DNA of 64,000 nt from Paludibacterium purpuratum (lineage in GTDB: Bacteria; Pseudomonadota; Gammaproteobacteria; Burkholderiales; Chromobacteriaceae), in contig NZ_SNZP01000002.1 in NCBI RefSeq assembly GCF_004363805.1, positions 186,001 to 250,000 of the forward strand. The letters run 5' to 3'. The position numbers and the translations under genes were made by a program. Shown piece after piece: positions 28,021 through 40,317 of the stretch; position 1 is the stretch's first letter, and each line of letters opens with the position of its first letter. The notes below the pieces were generated by a model. It searched no databases and had not been told where the DNA came from. It saw only the letters and a list, made by a program, of their open reading frames with translations.

Positions 28021-29969
28021 TCGCCAACCGTGGCGAAATTGCCTGCCGCGTGATCAAGAGCGCGCGCGAAATGGGTATCGCCACCGTGGCGGTGCATGTC
28101 GCGGCCGACGCCGCCGCGCCGTTCGTACAACAGGCGGATGAGGCATGGCGGCTCGCCTCCGACAGTTATCTGGACATCGACGGTATCCTGGCCATCGCAC
28201 AGACCAGCGGCGCCGATGCCATCCATCCCGGCTACGGCTTTTTATCGGAAAACGCCGGCTTCGCGCGCGCTTGCAACGCAGCCGGCATCGTCTTCATCGG
28301 TCCGCACGAAATGGCGCTGGCCACCATGGGCTCCAAGTCGGCGGCCAAGGCACTACTCGGCGAGCGCGGCATTCCGCTCGTCCCCGGTTACCACGGCGAC
28401 GACCAGAACCCGGTACGGCTGGCCGCCGAGGCCGATCGGATCGGCTACCCGGTATTGATCAAAGCCAGTGCCGGCGGCGGCGGCAAAGGCATGCGCATCG
28501 TCACGCACGGCGAGGCGTTCACCGCGCAACTTGCCGCCTGCCAGCGCGAAGCCGCTGCCAGCTTCGGCGACGACCGGGTGCTGATCGAGAAATACCTGCA
28601 AGCGCCGCGCCATATCGAAATCCAAGTGTTCGCCGACAGCCACGGCCAGTGCGTCTACCTGTTCGAGCGCGATTGCTCGGTACAACGCCGCCACCAGAAA
28701 GTCCTGGAAGAAGCCCCTGCCCCCGGCCTGTCGGCCGACATGCGCCGTGCCATGGGCGAGACCGCCTGCCTCGTCGCACGCGCGGTCGATTACCTGGGTG
28801 CCGGTACGGTCGAATTCATCGTCGATGGCGACAGCGGCGCCTACTACTTCATGGAAATGAACACCCGGCTGCAAGTCGAGCATCCGGTCACAGAGATGGT
28901 CACAGGCCAAGATCTGGTGGCTTGGCAGATTCGCGTCGCACAAGGCGAAGCGCTGCCGCTGACGCAAGCACAACTGATGCTGCGCGGCCATGCCATCGAG
29001 GCACGGCTGTATGCCGAAGATCCACAGTCGGGCTTCTTGCCTTCTTGCGGAAAACTGACCCACCTGCGCCCCCCCACGCCATGCGACTGGTTGCGCATCG
29101 ACAGCGGCGTAGCTTGCGGCGACACCATCACGCCGCTGTTCGACCCGATGCTGGCCAAGCTGATCGTCTGGGGCTCGACCCGCGACGAAGCATTGGCGCG
29201 TATGGCGCGCGCGTTGGCCGACTACCAAGTTGCCGGCGTCACCACCAACTTCAGCTTCCTGCGCAAGATCATTACCCATCCGGCATTTTCTAGCGGTATA
29301 GTGGACACGGGTTTCATCGAGCGCCATCAAGCGGAACTCTTGCCGCCCGTCGCCGTGCCAGCACCGCCGGCACTGGCGCTACTGGCCTTGGCGGACACGC
29401 TGGCCGCGCAGCGCAACGACGACAGTCCATGGGGCGGCTCACTACCCGGTTGGCGGCTCGCAGGCGGTATGGCACGCCACCGCTGGCAATACCGCAGCTG
29501 CGAGGAAACGCTGACCGTGACCGTATGCCGCCAAGGCGGTGAATGCCGCATCGAGGTCGGCGACCGAACCTGGCGTATCGAAGAGGCCCAATGGCGCGAC
29601 CCGCAACTGACGGCTCGCCTCGACGGCCGGCGCTTTGCCGCCACAGTGCTGCGCCGCGCACGCAGCCGCACGCTGTTCTGGCAAGGCGAAACCCTGGTGC
29701 TGGAGCACGTCGACCCGCTGGCGGACAACATGGCGCATCATCACAGCGCCGGTCACCTGCGTGCGCCAATGCCGGGCCGCGTGGTGGCGCTATGCGCCGA
29801 TATCGGCGCCAGCGTGAAAAAGGGCGAGGCGCTGCTGATCATGGAGGCGATGAAAATGGAACACACGCTGTTCGCCCCGGCAGACGGCCAGGTCAGCGCT
29901 TACTACTTCGAACCCGGCGCACAGGTCGAAGAAGGCGTCGACTTGTTGGATTTCGAGGCACAGGACTGA
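28002..29969 (+). CDS. liuD: Methylcrotonyl-CoA carboxylase, biotin-carrying alpha subunit
   Basis: A 655-residue subunit combining biotin carboxylase and biotin carrier. The N-terminal domain is FRKILIANRGEIACRVIK. The ATP-grasp region is KASAGGGGKGMRIV, with EMNTRLQVEHPVTEMVTG further on. The C-terminal carrier domain has the biotinylation site EAMKMEHTL about 35 residues from the end. The ATG at 28002 is preceded by AAGGAGG, inside the end of liuC, so translation is coupled. Length and domain order are normal for the MCC alpha subunit. Confidence 0.95.
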   Translation: MFRKILIANRGEIACRVIKSAREMGIATVAVHVAADAAAPFVQQADEAWRLASDSYLDIDGILAIAQTSGADAIHPGYGFLSENAGFARACNAAGIVFIGPHEMALATMGSKSAAKALLGERGIPLVPGYHGDDQNPVRLAAEADRIGYPVLIKASAGGGGKGMRIVTHGEAFTAQLAACQREAAASFGDDRVLIEKYLQAPRHIEIQVFADSHGQCVYLFERDCSVQRRHQKVLEEAPAPGLSADMRRAMGETACLVARAVDYLGAGTVEFIVDGDSGAYYFMEMNTRLQVEHPVTEMVTGQDLVAWQIRVAQGEALPLTQAQLMLRGHAIEARLYAEDPQSGFLPSCGKLTHLRPPTPCDWLRIDSGVACGDTITPLFDPMLAKLIVWGSTRDEALARMARALADYQVAGVTTNFSFLRKIITHPAFSSGIVDTGFIERHQAELLPPVAVPAPPALALLALADTLAAQRNDDSPWGGSLPGWRLAGGMARHRWQYRSCEETLTVTVCRQGGECRIEVGDRTWRIEEAQWRDPQLTARLDGRRFAATVLRRARSRTLFWQGETLVLEHVDPLADNMAHHHSAGHLRAPMPGRVVALCADIGASVKKGEALLIMEAMKMEHTLFAPADGQVSAYYFEPGAQVEEGVDLLDFEAQD

Positions 29970-29974
29970 ATACG

Positions 29975-30886
29975 ATGAGCGACCTGGTCAGAATTGTCGA
30001 AGTCGGCCCGCGCGATGGCCTGCAAAACGAAGCGCGCAGGCTGTCGGTCGAGCAGCGAGTGGACTTGATCGGCCGCCTGGCCGCGGCCGGCCTCTCCGAG
30101 ATCGAAGCCGGCGCCATGGTGTCGCCGAAGCGCGTGCCGCAGATGGCCGAATCGGATGCCGTGCTGGCGCGCCTGGCGCACGATGGCCGGCACCGTTACC
30201 CGGTGCTGGTTCCCAACCTCCAGGGGCTGGATACCGCACTTGCGGCCGGCGCGCGCGACATCGCCGTCTTCGGCGCGGCCAGCGAAACCTTCAGTCAACG
30301 CAATATCCAGTGCAGCATCGCCGAGAGCCTGCGGCACTTCGAAGCGGTGGTCGAGCAGGCCCGCGCGCACGGCATCCGCGTGCGCGGCTATGTCTCCTGC
30401 GTCGCCGGCTGCCCATACGAAGGCGCCATTGCGCCGGGCAAGGTGGCCGACGTGGCACACGCGCTCTACCTGATGGGCTGCGAGGAGATCTCGCTGGGCG
30501 ATACCATCGGCGTCGGTACGCCAGGGAGCATCTTGGCCATGCTGGACGCCGTCGACCGCCGCGTGCCGATGCGGCTCGTCGCCGGCCACTACCACGATAC
30601 TCGCGGCATGGCGCTAGCCAATATTTATGCTTCGCTCGAAGCCGGCGTGCGTTGTTTCGATGCCTCGATCGGCGGTTTAGGCGGCTGTCCCTACGCCGAT
30701 GGCGCCTCGGGCAATGTCGCCACCGAAGAGGTGGCCTACTTACTGGCCGGGCTGGGCTATCAGACCGGCATCGACCTCGAAGCGCTCGCACGAACCGCCT
30801 GGTGGATCAGCGGACTGTTGGGTGGCGAACCGCGCAGCAAACTTGCGCTGGCCATGAAAAAGCACAACGAGGACGCCGCGGTCTAA
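29975..30886 (+). CDS. liuE: Hydroxymethylglutaryl-CoA lyase
   Basis: Cleaves HMG-CoA to acetyl-CoA and acetoacetate, ending the leucine branch. The 303-residue TIM-barrel lyase has the N-terminal IVEVGPRDGLQNE, and SFVSPKRVPQM appears as AMVSPKRVPQM. Metal ligands and catalytic residues lie in HYHDTRGMALANIY, and the signature GGLGGCPYADGASGNVATEEV contains the active-site Cys. It begins 6 bases after liuD. Also named mvaB or hmgL. Confidence 0.95.
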   Translation: MSDLVRIVEVGPRDGLQNEARRLSVEQRVDLIGRLAAAGLSEIEAGAMVSPKRVPQMAESDAVLARLAHDGRHRYPVLVPNLQGLDTALAAGARDIAVFGAASETFSQRNIQCSIAESLRHFEAVVEQARAHGIRVRGYVSCVAGCPYEGAIAPGKVADVAHALYLMGCEEISLGDTIGVGTPGSILAMLDAVDRRVPMRLVAGHYHDTRGMALANIYASLEAGVRCFDASIGGLGGCPYADGASGNVATEEVAYLLAGLGYQTGIDLEALARTAWWISGLLGGEPRSKLALAMKKHNEDAAV

Positions 30887-30924
30887 AACGCGCCGTCCCT
30901 TCCATTCCAGGCAAAGGAGCCTGC

Positions 30925-32889
<1,965 letters not shown>

Positions 32890-32915
32890 CTCGCGTCGAG
32901 TCGCTCGGAGGGATG

Positions 32916-32937
32916 GTGCGTTGCTTCGCGAACGCAC
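32916..32937. repeat. Short palindromic repeat, copy 2
   Basis: Identical in all 22 bases to 23050-23071 (arms GTGCGTT/AACGCAC). It lies between the convergent aacS and GT39 genes and abuts the GT39 stop codon. No other terminator is visible in this 48-base gap, so it may serve as one. Confidence 0.6.
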
Positions 32938-34575
32938 CTACCTGTCGTTTTTCCGGCGTTCCAATACGAAGATCTCGTCGTCCTCGCGCGGGCGGCTGCC
33001 TTGCCATAGCACCTGCCAGTCCGGATCGGGCCGCTCGCTGCGCGGACGCGTCACTAGACGCAGCGGACAATTGGCCGCCGGATCGGTGCGTAACTCGATG
33101 CCGGCGTAGTACTGCCAACTGAGTCGCCCCATCCAATCGCTGGCCTCGGCCGAAATGCAACCGCCGGCTGCGGGCTGTTGCCGCACCATGTCGTCGACCA
33201 CCGGTCGATAACTCTTCAGCGCGTCGAGCCAGGGTAGCCATAGCGTGCCCGCCAAGCCCCAGAACAGTGTGATGCCGGCGACCCAATTGGTGACCGCCTG
33301 ACGGCCGCGCAGATTACGCCGCGTCAACGCCCAGACCCAGACCAGCGTGGCGAACAACGCGCACAATGCCATCGGCACCGATACATGCGGCACATAGTAG
33401 GGACTGAAATAATGCGCCCGACCAGCCAAGCGCGCCGGCCAGCCGAAATTCATCGCCGCCCAGCCGAACCAGATCAGCAGACCAAAGAAACCGAAGGTCA
33501 TCAACCCGAACCAGTTAAGCGCGGCAGCCGCGCCACGACGCAACGAATCCAGCTCGATGGCCGCCATCAGCGCCAACGGCAGCAACAGCGGCATGGTGTT
33601 CTTGGTGGCCTGCACGCCGGATAAGGTCAGCAGCACGATGAACACGCCGAAGAACAGCCCCGGCAATTGCATCATCGGCTGATCCAACTGGCGCCGCCGG
33701 TACAGGCTCCAGCCCGCCAGCGGCCAGGCTGGCCAGGCATACCATAGCGACGTTTTGAAGTAATAGCCGAAATCGTGGAAAAAATCCGGGCGGGCAAAGC
33801 CGGCCATTTCTCCCAAGGCATGATCGCGCCACCATAGCGCGAACAGGTCGGGATAGTAGCGGAGGAACGCCACCGGCCAGACCAACATCAGCGGTAGGCC
33901 GAATAGCAAGGCCATGGTCACCGTCGTGGCGTAACGCTTATTGCGCCAAGCGGGGAAGACCGGCAGCAGCAGCACCACGGCCCACAGCAATGACACGTCG
34001 AGCAGGCTGGAGGCCAGGAACAGTACCGTGCTGCCCAACCCTAGCAAGGCGCCGGACAGCGCCGGCAAACGCAGGCACAGCGCCAGTGCGTAGAAGGCGG
34101 CGGCGAAGCCTGCGAACCCGGCGGCGCTACTGGTCATCTGGTGCCCGGTGTCGATGAGTCCGATGCATCCGATGAGAATCAATACCGCGCTACGGCCGTG
34201 CCGGCGCCCAATCAGTTCGCGCCCGGCCCCGCCGACGCAGCACAGGGCAATGGCCATGAAAAACGGTGTGGCCAGCCGGGCAGCATCGTGCGCAGCCAAT
34301 AACCATGGCGACAACCACCGGACAAACACACTGGCGACCCAGTAATACAACGGTGGATTTTCCAGCCATGGCGAGCCCTGGATGGTCGGCACCAGCCAAT
34401 GGCCGTGCTTGAGCATGTCCAGCACCACGGCCAGGACATACGGCTCGTCCGGCTTCCATGGATCGTGACCGAGAATGCTCGGCCACAGCCAGATAAACGC
34501 CAACAGCAACAACACCCAGGGCTTCTCGGTCGGGCGTGGCAGATTGTTCCGATTGTCGGGGGAGAAAGTCAGCAT
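32938..34575 (-). CDS. GT39/ArnT-like membrane glycosyltransferase
   Basis: A 545-residue polytopic membrane protein with roughly a dozen hydrophobic segments. The first periplasmic loop carries DPWKPDEPYV, matching the acidic D-E motif of dolichyl-phosphate-mannose/ArnT-type transferases. A family-like WLENPPLYYW follows, and the C terminus is a soluble periplasmic tail. Such enzymes move a sugar from a polyprenyl phosphate to lipid A, protein or another envelope acceptor; the donor and acceptor here are unknown. It stands alone between aacS and rpmE. Confidence 0.83.
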   Translation of the reverse strand: MLTFSPDNRNNLPRPTEKPWVLLLLAFIWLWPSILGHDPWKPDEPYVLAVVLDMLKHGHWLVPTIQGSPWLENPPLYYWVASVFVRWLSPWLLAAHDAARLATPFFMAIALCCVGGAGRELIGRRHGRSAVLILIGCIGLIDTGHQMTSSAAGFAGFAAAFYALALCLRLPALSGALLGLGSTVLFLASSLLDVSLLWAVVLLLPVFPAWRNKRYATTVTMALLFGLPLMLVWPVAFLRYYPDLFALWWRDHALGEMAGFARPDFFHDFGYYFKTSLWYAWPAWPLAGWSLYRRRQLDQPMMQLPGLFFGVFIVLLTLSGVQATKNTMPLLLPLALMAAIELDSLRRGAAAALNWFGLMTFGFFGLLIWFGWAAMNFGWPARLAGRAHYFSPYYVPHVSVPMALCALFATLVWVWALTRRNLRGRQAVTNWVAGITLFWGLAGTLWLPWLDALKSYRPVVDDMVRQQPAAGGCISAEASDWMGRLSWQYYAGIELRTDPAANCPLRLVTRPRSERPDPDWQVLWQGSRPREDDEIFVLERRKNDR

Positions 34576-34632
34576 GCGAAAAGGCGGATGGCTGCGTGGG
34601 ACGCTAGCTTAGCACGTTGGACGAAAAATAAA

Positions 34633-34658
34633 AAAGGCAGCCATGAATGGCTGCCTTT
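34633..34658. terminator. Terminator between the GT39 gene and rpmE
   Basis: A perfect 11-bp stem (AAAGGCAGCCA/TGGCTGCCTTT, loop TGAA) has A/T tracts. It ends 21 bases from the rpmE stop and on the minus strand is followed by a TTTTTATTTTT run, so it terminates rpmE. Confidence 0.9.
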
Positions 34659-34679
34659 CTTCCTACTTCGTTCGCGGAA

Positions 34680-34898
34680 TTAGCCGCGCTTGAAGAAGTT
34701 GCCGAACTTTTGGTTGAACTTGTCAACGCGGCCGGCGGTGTCGACGATCTTCTGCTTACCGGTATAGAACGGGTGGCAGTTGGAGCAAACTTCGATGTGG
34801 AAGTTTTCTTTGCCCATCGTGGACTTGGTCACGAAGCTGTTACCGCAAGAGCAGGTCACGGCGACGTCTTGATAATTCGGGTGGATATCGGTTTTCAT
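34680..34898 (-). CDS. rpmE: 50S ribosomal protein L31 (zinc-binding form)
   Basis: A 72-residue ribosomal protein, [22 protein letters not shown]. It keeps the zinc ligands CSC in the first half and CSNC in the second, so it is the C+ type rather than the zinc-independent paralogue. The end [23 protein letters not shown] is typical. The minus-strand frame is open much further upstream, into cysS, but the ATG at 34898 with AAGGGAACCG just before it is certain from the protein. Monocistronic, with its own terminator. Confidence 0.97.
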   Translation of the reverse strand: MKTDIHPNYQDVAVTCSCGNSFVTKSTMGKENFHIEVCSNCHPFYTGKQKIVDTAGRVDKFNQKFGNFFKRG

Positions 34899-35004
34899 TC
34901 GGTTCCCTTTACTCGGGTACAGGGGTTTTGCCTGTACTACATGACGAAACGGTGGATTATCCGCCGATTGCGCCAGCTTGGCAAGCACATGAGCCGACTT
35001 CGCG

Positions 35005-36378
35005 TCAACTGCGACGCCAAGTCGTGCCGCCGGCGCCATCCTCCAGCACCACCCCGGCCGCGGCCAACTCATCGCGCACCCGGTCGGACTCCGCCCAATC
35101 CTTGCGCGCCCGCGCCAGCCGGCGAGCCTCGATGCGGGCTTCGATCTCTTCGACCGACAGCCCGGCGGCATCGCCCTGCCCACCCTGCAAGAAGGCCTGC
35201 GGCTCGCGTTGCAACAATCCGAGCACGGCGGCCAGCGACTTGAGCCGACCCGCCAGCGCCGACGACTGGGTCTTGTGAACTTCGCCCGCCAACTCGAACA
35301 ACACCGCCATCGCTTCGACAGTGTTGAAATCGTCGTCCATCGCCGCCTTGAAGCGCACGGCGTATTCGTCATGCCACTCGAGCCGCACATCGGTCGGCGG
35401 TACGCTCTTCAGCGCGGTATACAGGCGTGTCAACGCGGCGCGCGCGTCGTCCAGATGGGCATCGGAATAGTTGAGCGGGCTACGGTAATGGGCACGCAAA
35501 ATAAAGAAGCGCACCACCTCCGGGTCGTACTTGGCCAACACCTCGCGGATGGTAAAGAAGTTGCCCAGCGATTTGGACATCTTCTCGTCATCGACGCGAA
35601 TGAAACCGTTATGCATCCAGTAGTTGACGAACGTATGCCCGTGCGCCCCCTCGGACTGGGCGATTTCGTTCTCGTGATGCGGGAACTGCAGGTCGGCGCC
35701 ACCGCCATGGATGTCGAAATGCTCGCCCAGCAGATGCTCGCTCATCACCGAACACTCGATATGCCAACCCGGCCGCCCGGCGCCCCAGGGCGAATCCCAC
35801 GAGGGCTCGCCCGGCTTGGCGGCCTTCCACAATACGAAGTCCATCGGGTCGCGCTTATGCGGGTCGACCTCGACGCGCTCGCCGGCGCGTAGATCGTCCA
35901 GGCTCTTGCCCGACAACTTGCCGTAGCCGTCGAACGCATGCACCGCATAGTACACGTCGCCATTCTCGGCGGCGTAGGCATGACCATTGCCGATCAGGGT
36001 TTCGATCATGCGAATCATGCCGGGCACGAAGGCCGTGGCACGCGGCTCGTGATCCGGTCGCTCGACACCGAGCGCGCCGCTATCCTCGTTCATCGCATCG
36101 ATGAAGCGTTGCGTCAATTCGCCGATACTCTCGCCGTTCTCGGCGGCGCGACGGATGATCTTATCGTCGATATCGGTGATGTTACGTACGTAGTTGACTT
36201 GATAGCCGCTGGCACGCAGCCAGCGCGCCACCATATCGAACACCACCATTACGCGCGCATGGCCCAGGTGGCAGAAGTCGTACACGGTCATGCCGCATAC
36301 GTACATACGCACCTTGTTGGCCTCGATCGGCGTAAAGACTTCTTTCTGGCGGGTCAGCGTATTGTGGAGTTTCAGCAT
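35005..36378 (-). CDS. cysS: Cysteinyl-tRNA synthetase
   Basis: A 457-residue class I synthetase charging tRNA-Cys. The HIGH variant is FCHLGHARV in the first 40 residues. Zinc-site cysteines include [10 protein letters not shown], with the later GWHIECS and HHENE. The KMSKS loop is [11 protein letters not shown]. Length is close to E. coli CysS (461). It starts 3 bases after the glnS stop, so the two synthetases are probably co-transcribed. Its ribosome binding site (GGAG) lies in the glnS end. Confidence 0.97.
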   Translation of the reverse strand: MLKLHNTLTRQKEVFTPIEANKVRMYVCGMTVYDFCHLGHARVMVVFDMVARWLRASGYQVNYVRNITDIDDKIIRRAAENGESIGELTQRFIDAMNEDSGALGVERPDHEPRATAFVPGMIRMIETLIGNGHAYAAENGDVYYAVHAFDGYGKLSGKSLDDLRAGERVEVDPHKRDPMDFVLWKAAKPGEPSWDSPWGAGRPGWHIECSVMSEHLLGEHFDIHGGGADLQFPHHENEIAQSEGAHGHTFVNYWMHNGFIRVDDEKMSKSLGNFFTIREVLAKYDPEVVRFFILRAHYRSPLNYSDAHLDDARAALTRLYTALKSVPPTDVRLEWHDEYAVRFKAAMDDDFNTVEAMAVLFELAGEVHKTQSSALAGRLKSLAAVLGLLQREPQAFLQGGQGDAAGLSVEEIEARIEARRLARARKDWAESDRVRDELAAAGVVLEDGAGGTTWRRS

Positions 36379-36381
36379 CGC

Positions 36382-38067
36382 TTACTTGCTCCAGGTGTCG
36401 CGCAGGCCGACCGCGCGATTGAACACGGCTTTCTTGCCAGGCTGGTGGTCGTAGCGGTCGGCCACGAAGTAGCCGAGACGCTCGAACTGATAGCGGGCTT
36501 CAGGCGCGGCGTCGAGCGCTGTGGCCTCCAGGTAGCCGGTAATCACTCGCAGCGAATCCGGGTTCAGGAACTGACGGAAGTCGACATACTCGCCATCCTC
36601 GCCGCGCACGGCATCGGGGCGCGGTTCGGAGAACAAACGGTCGTACAGGCGCACCTCGGCCGGAATGGCATGGCGCGCGCTAACCCAGTGGATCACGCCC
36701 TTGACCTTGCGGCCTTCCGGGTTCTTGCCCAGCGTGTCGTGATCGATCGAGCACTTGAGTTCGATCACTTGCCCCGCGGCATCCTTGACCACCTCGTCGC
36801 ACTTGATCACGTAGGAATAGCGCAAGCGCACTTCGCCGCCGGGCGTCAGGCGCTGCCAGCCCTTAGGTGGCGCGTCGGAAAAGTCGTCGCGTTCAACCCA
36901 GATCTCGCGCGCAATCGGCACTTCGCGCTCGCCGAACTCCGGATGATGCGGATGATACGGCGCACTCCGCGAGGCGCTCAGACCTTCGGTGTAGTTGGTC
37001 AGCGTCACCTTGATCGGATCCAGCACCGCCATAATGCGCGACGCCTCGCTTTCGAGCGATTCGCGCACCGCGCCTTCCAGCACGCTCATGTCGATGATAT
37101 TGGCGCTCTTGGAGATACCGATACGCTGGGCGAACAGGCGGATACCGGCCGGGCTGTAACCACGGCGGCGCATGCCCTCGACTGTCGGCATGCGCGGGTC
37201 GTCCCAACCGTCGACCAGGCCTTCGGTCACCAGCGCGTTGAGTTTGCGCTTGGAGGTCAAGGTGGAGAGCATCTCCAGACGCGAGAATTCGTATTGACGC
37301 GGATGGCACGGCACGTCGAGGTGATCCAGCACCCAGTCGTACAGCGGGCGATGGTCTTCGAACTCCAGCGTGCACAGCGAGTGGGTAATACCCTCGAGCG
37401 CGTCGGAAATACAGTGGGTGTAGTCGTACATCGGATAAATGCACCACTTATCGCCGGTGCGGTGATGATGCACGCGGCGGATGCGGTAGATCACCGGATC
37501 GCGCAGATTGACGTTGCCCGACGCCATATCGATCTTAAGGCGCAAGGTACGGCTGCCATCCGGGAACTCGCCGTTCTTCATACGCGTGAACAGGTCGAGG
37601 TTTTCCGCCACGGTGCGGTTACGGTACGGGCTGTCGCGACCGGGTTGGGTCAGGCTGCCGCGATATTCGCGCATTTCTTCCGGCGTCAGTTCGCACACAT
37701 AGGCATGGCCAGAGCCAATCAGCGCCACGGCGTAGCCGTACAGGGCATCGAAATAGTCGGAGGCATAGCGCACCTCGCCATCCCAATGGAAGCCGAGCCA
37801 GCGGATGCTGTCCTGAATCGAGCGCACATACTCGTCGGACTCTTTCTCCGGATTGGTATCGTCCATGCGCAGATGGCAGTTGCCCTGGTAATCGTCCGCC
37901 AGGCCGAAGTTCAGACAGATCGACTTGGCATGGCCGATGTGCAGATAGCCGTTCGGTTCCGGCGGGAATCGGGTCACGATCGAGGTATGTCTGCCGGCGG
38001 CAAGATCCTCGTCGATGATGGAGCGGATGAAGTTGCTGACGACAGGCGTGGTGTTTTCCGTGCTCAT
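36382..38067 (-). CDS. glnS: Glutaminyl-tRNA synthetase
   Basis: A 561-residue class I synthetase charging tRNA-Gln. Features are [15 protein letters not shown] (HIGH), the tRNA/Gln-binding [23 protein letters not shown], and the KMSKS-equivalent TSKRKL. C-terminal beta-barrel pieces are [14 protein letters not shown] upstream and [15 protein letters not shown] downstream. The presence of GlnRS fits a gamma/betaproteobacterium. It is divergent from ppk2 with 155 bases between. Confidence 0.97.
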   Translation of the reverse strand: MSTENTTPVVSNFIRSIIDEDLAAGRHTSIVTRFPPEPNGYLHIGHAKSICLNFGLADDYQGNCHLRMDDTNPEKESDEYVRSIQDSIRWLGFHWDGEVRYASDYFDALYGYAVALIGSGHAYVCELTPEEMREYRGSLTQPGRDSPYRNRTVAENLDLFTRMKNGEFPDGSRTLRLKIDMASGNVNLRDPVIYRIRRVHHHRTGDKWCIYPMYDYTHCISDALEGITHSLCTLEFEDHRPLYDWVLDHLDVPCHPRQYEFSRLEMLSTLTSKRKLNALVTEGLVDGWDDPRMPTVEGMRRRGYSPAGIRLFAQRIGISKSANIIDMSVLEGAVRESLESEASRIMAVLDPIKVTLTNYTEGLSASRSAPYHPHHPEFGEREVPIAREIWVERDDFSDAPPKGWQRLTPGGEVRLRYSYVIKCDEVVKDAAGQVIELKCSIDHDTLGKNPEGRKVKGVIHWVSARHAIPAEVRLYDRLFSEPRPDAVRGEDGEYVDFRQFLNPDSLRVITGYLEATALDAAPEARYQFERLGYFVADRYDHQPGKKAVFNRAVGLRDTWSK

Positions 38068-38222
38068 TATCTGTTCAGTTGTCAGGTTAATGCGTAATTG
38101 GCCGATTGTACCTGATTTGCGTGGACATGATCAGGCTCATGTTTTATGACAAAAAGGCTATCGACCTACAAATACCAACGCAGTAGCATGGTGTTGTCCA
38201 CTCCAACTGCAGGGGTATTGCC

Positions 38223-39287
38223 ATGACCAATGACAAACCGTTGACCGACACGACCGTCCCCACCGCAGATACCCCCGCGCCGGACACCCCCGCCGCCGCG
38301 CAAGCCGAGCCCGCCAAGCCCCCCCGTGCCGCCAAGCCGCCCCGACAGCGCTCCGAGCGGTCGGAGCGGGCCGCCGCCGCACGCGCTCAGGCCGCCAAGG
38401 AAATCGAGGCCATCAGCCAGGCCCCGATGGCGTTGCAGATTGCCCGCGCGCCGCGCGGCTCATCGGAAGACAGCACCACCGCGCCGCTGCCGCCCAACTA
38501 CCCTTACAAGACCCGCATGCGTCGCCCCGAATACGAGCGCATCAAGGCCGACTTGCAGATCGAACTGCTCAAGGTACAGAACTGGGTAAAAGAGTCCGGC
38601 CAACGCATCGTCATCCTGTTCGAGGGACGCGACGCGGCCGGCAAGGGCGGTACCATCAAGCGCTTCATGGAACATCTCAACCCACGTAGCGCCCGCGTGG
38701 TGGCACTGGAAAAACCGACCGAGGTCGAGCGCGGCCAATGGTATTTCCAGCGTTATATCCAACACCTGCCGACGGCAGGCGAAATGGTGTTCTTCGACCG
38801 ATCCTGGTACAACCGCACCGGGGTCGAACGGGTAATGAGCTTCTGCACCCCCAACGAATACCTGGAGTTCCTGCGCCAGGCGCCGGAATTCGAGCGCATG
38901 CTGGTCAACAGCGGCATTCGGCTATTCAAGTACTGGTTCTCGGTCAGCCGCGAAGAACAACTGCGGCGCTTCATCTCGCGCCGCGACGACCCGCTAAAAC
39001 ACTGGAAACTATCGCCGATCGACATTCAGTCGTTGGACAAGTGGGATGAATACACCTCGGCAAAGAAGGCGATGTTCTTTCACACCGACACCGCCGACGC
39101 CCCCTGGACCGTGATCAAAGCCGACGACAAGAAACGCGCCCGGCTCAACTGTATCCGCCACTTCCTCTGGCACCTGCCCTACCCCGACAAAAACACCCGG
39201 GTCGTGTACGAACCCGACTCGCTCTTGACCGGCCCGGCCTCGCACGTACTGGGCGAACAGGACGAGCAAATCATCGACCGCTTCTGA
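38223..39287 (+). CDS. ppk2: Polyphosphate kinase 2 family protein
   Basis: A 354-residue PPK2 enzyme, which transfers phosphate between polyphosphate and nucleotides. The kinase domain (about residues 95-350) has Walker A EGRDAAGKGGTIKR, FMEHLNPRSARVVALEKP, the lid/Walker B region FFDRSWYNRTGVERVMSF, and SREEQLRRFISRRDDPLKHWKLSP. It is preceded by about 90 residues of Pro/Ala/Arg-rich low-complexity sequence. The nucleotide preference (GDP, ADP or AMP) cannot be read by eye. RBS AGGGG lies before the ATG; a very strong hairpin follows. Confidence 0.92.
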   Translation: MTNDKPLTDTTVPTADTPAPDTPAAAQAEPAKPPRAAKPPRQRSERSERAAAARAQAAKEIEAISQAPMALQIARAPRGSSEDSTTAPLPPNYPYKTRMRRPEYERIKADLQIELLKVQNWVKESGQRIVILFEGRDAAGKGGTIKRFMEHLNPRSARVVALEKPTEVERGQWYFQRYIQHLPTAGEMVFFDRSWYNRTGVERVMSFCTPNEYLEFLRQAPEFERMLVNSGIRLFKYWFSVSREEQLRRFISRRDDPLKHWKLSPIDIQSLDKWDEYTSAKKAMFFHTDTADAPWTVIKADDKKRARLNCIRHFLWHLPYPDKNTRVVYEPDSLLTGPASHVLGEQDEQIIDRF

Positions 39288-39298
39288 CGGAAAAACGA

Positions 39299-39365
39299 AA
39301 AAAAGGGGGTCCGGTCTTTCTTGTTGCATGCTTCAAGCAACAAGAAAGACCGGACCCCCTTTTTT
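39299..39365. terminator. 29-bp perfect inverted repeat between ppk2 and accD
   Basis: The arms at 39299-39327 and 39337-39365 pair without a mismatch over 29 bases around a 9-base loop (ATGCTTCAA). Outer ends are A6/T6 tracts and the core contains GGGGGTCCGGTC. It certainly can terminate transcription from both converging genes. The arms are far longer than a normal terminator and resemble REP/RAYT-associated palindromes. Confidence 0.85.
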
Positions 39366-39372
39366 CAAAAGT

Positions 39373-40242
39373 TTACGCCACCGAAGGTTCGCGCATCAGC
39401 AAAGTCAGCAAATCGGCCACGCGCTGCTTCATCTCGCGCCGATCGACGATCTGGTCGATTGCGCCCTTCTGCATCAGGAACTCCGAGCGCTGGAAGCCTT
39501 CCGGCAATGTCTGGCGCACGGTTTGCTCGATGACGCGCGGGCCGGCGAAGCCGATCAGCGCGCCCGGCTCGGCCAGCACCACGTCGCCGAGGAAGGCAAA
39601 CGATGCCGACACACCGCCCATGGTCGGGTCGGTCAAAATGGAGATGAACGGCAGGCGTGCCTGGGTCAACAGATCGAGCGCCGCGCTGGTCTTGGCCATC
39701 TGCATCAGCGAGTTCAGGCCCTCCTGCATGCGCGCACCGCCGGAAGCCGAGACGCAGATGAACGGTGCACGCGCCTCGACCGCAGCTTCCACGCCGCGCA
39801 CGAATCGCTCGCCGACCACCGAACCCATGGAACCGCCGATGAACTTGAACTCGAATGCCGCGGCAACGGCCGGCACAGACAGGATGCTACCCTGAACGAC
39901 CACCAGCGCGTCATCCTCGGCGGTATCGGCCTGGGCAACGCTCAGGCGATCCACATAGCGCTTGCTATCCTTGAATTTCAGCACATCGACCGGCTTGACC
40001 TCGCTGCCGACATCGCGGCGGCCCTCTGCGTCGAGCAGCATGTCGATGCGAGCACGGGCACGCAACGGGTGATGATGCCCGCACTTCGGGCAGACCTGCA
40101 AATTGGATTCCAGATCGGTGTAATACAGGACGGCTTCGCACGCGGAGCACTTGCTCCACAAACCTTCCGGCACCGCCGACGGTCGATCCGCGCGGCCTTC
40201 GCGCTTGATCTTCGGCGGCAGGAGCTTGTTCAACCAGCTCAT
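39373..40242 (-). CDS. accD: Acetyl-CoA carboxylase, carboxyltransferase beta subunit
   Basis: A 289-residue beta subunit making malonyl-CoA with AccA. The N-terminal zinc ribbon is visible: C32/C35 (KCSAC) and C51/C54 (VCPKC). The crotonase-type domain has [38 protein letters not shown] and [11 protein letters not shown]. It is the last gene of the leu-asd-fimV-trp run. The usual neighbour folC is absent; a convergent ppk2 lies there instead. Confidence 0.97.
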   Translation of the reverse strand: MSWLNKLLPPKIKREGRADRPSAVPEGLWSKCSACEAVLYYTDLESNLQVCPKCGHHHPLRARARIDMLLDAEGRRDVGSEVKPVDVLKFKDSKRYVDRLSVAQADTAEDDALVVVQGSILSVPAVAAAFEFKFIGGSMGSVVGERFVRGVEAAVEARAPFICVSASGGARMQEGLNSLMQMAKTSAALDLLTQARLPFISILTDPTMGGVSASFAFLGDVVLAEPGALIGFAGPRVIEQTVRQTLPEGFQRSEFLMQKGAIDQIVDRREMKQRVADLLTLLMREPSVA

Positions 40243-40262
40243 GCAGACTCCTTGGACAATTC

Positions 40263-40281
40263 GGCCCGGCGGTGCCGGGCC
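40263..40281 (-). terminator. GC-rich hairpin between trpA and accD
   Basis: A perfect 8-bp stem (GGCCCGGC/GCCGGGCC, loop GGT) lies in the 75-base trpA-accD gap, without a T run. It may weaken read-through from trp into accD rather than end it. Confidence 0.4.
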
Positions 40282-40317
40282 GTCACGTCGGGCCTTGTTC
40301 GCTCCAGAGCAAAGGCT

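Noticed and set aside
35938-38097. 719-residue plus-strand open frame
   Set aside because: Runs antisense across cysS and glnS, both certain by motif; it is a shadow frame.
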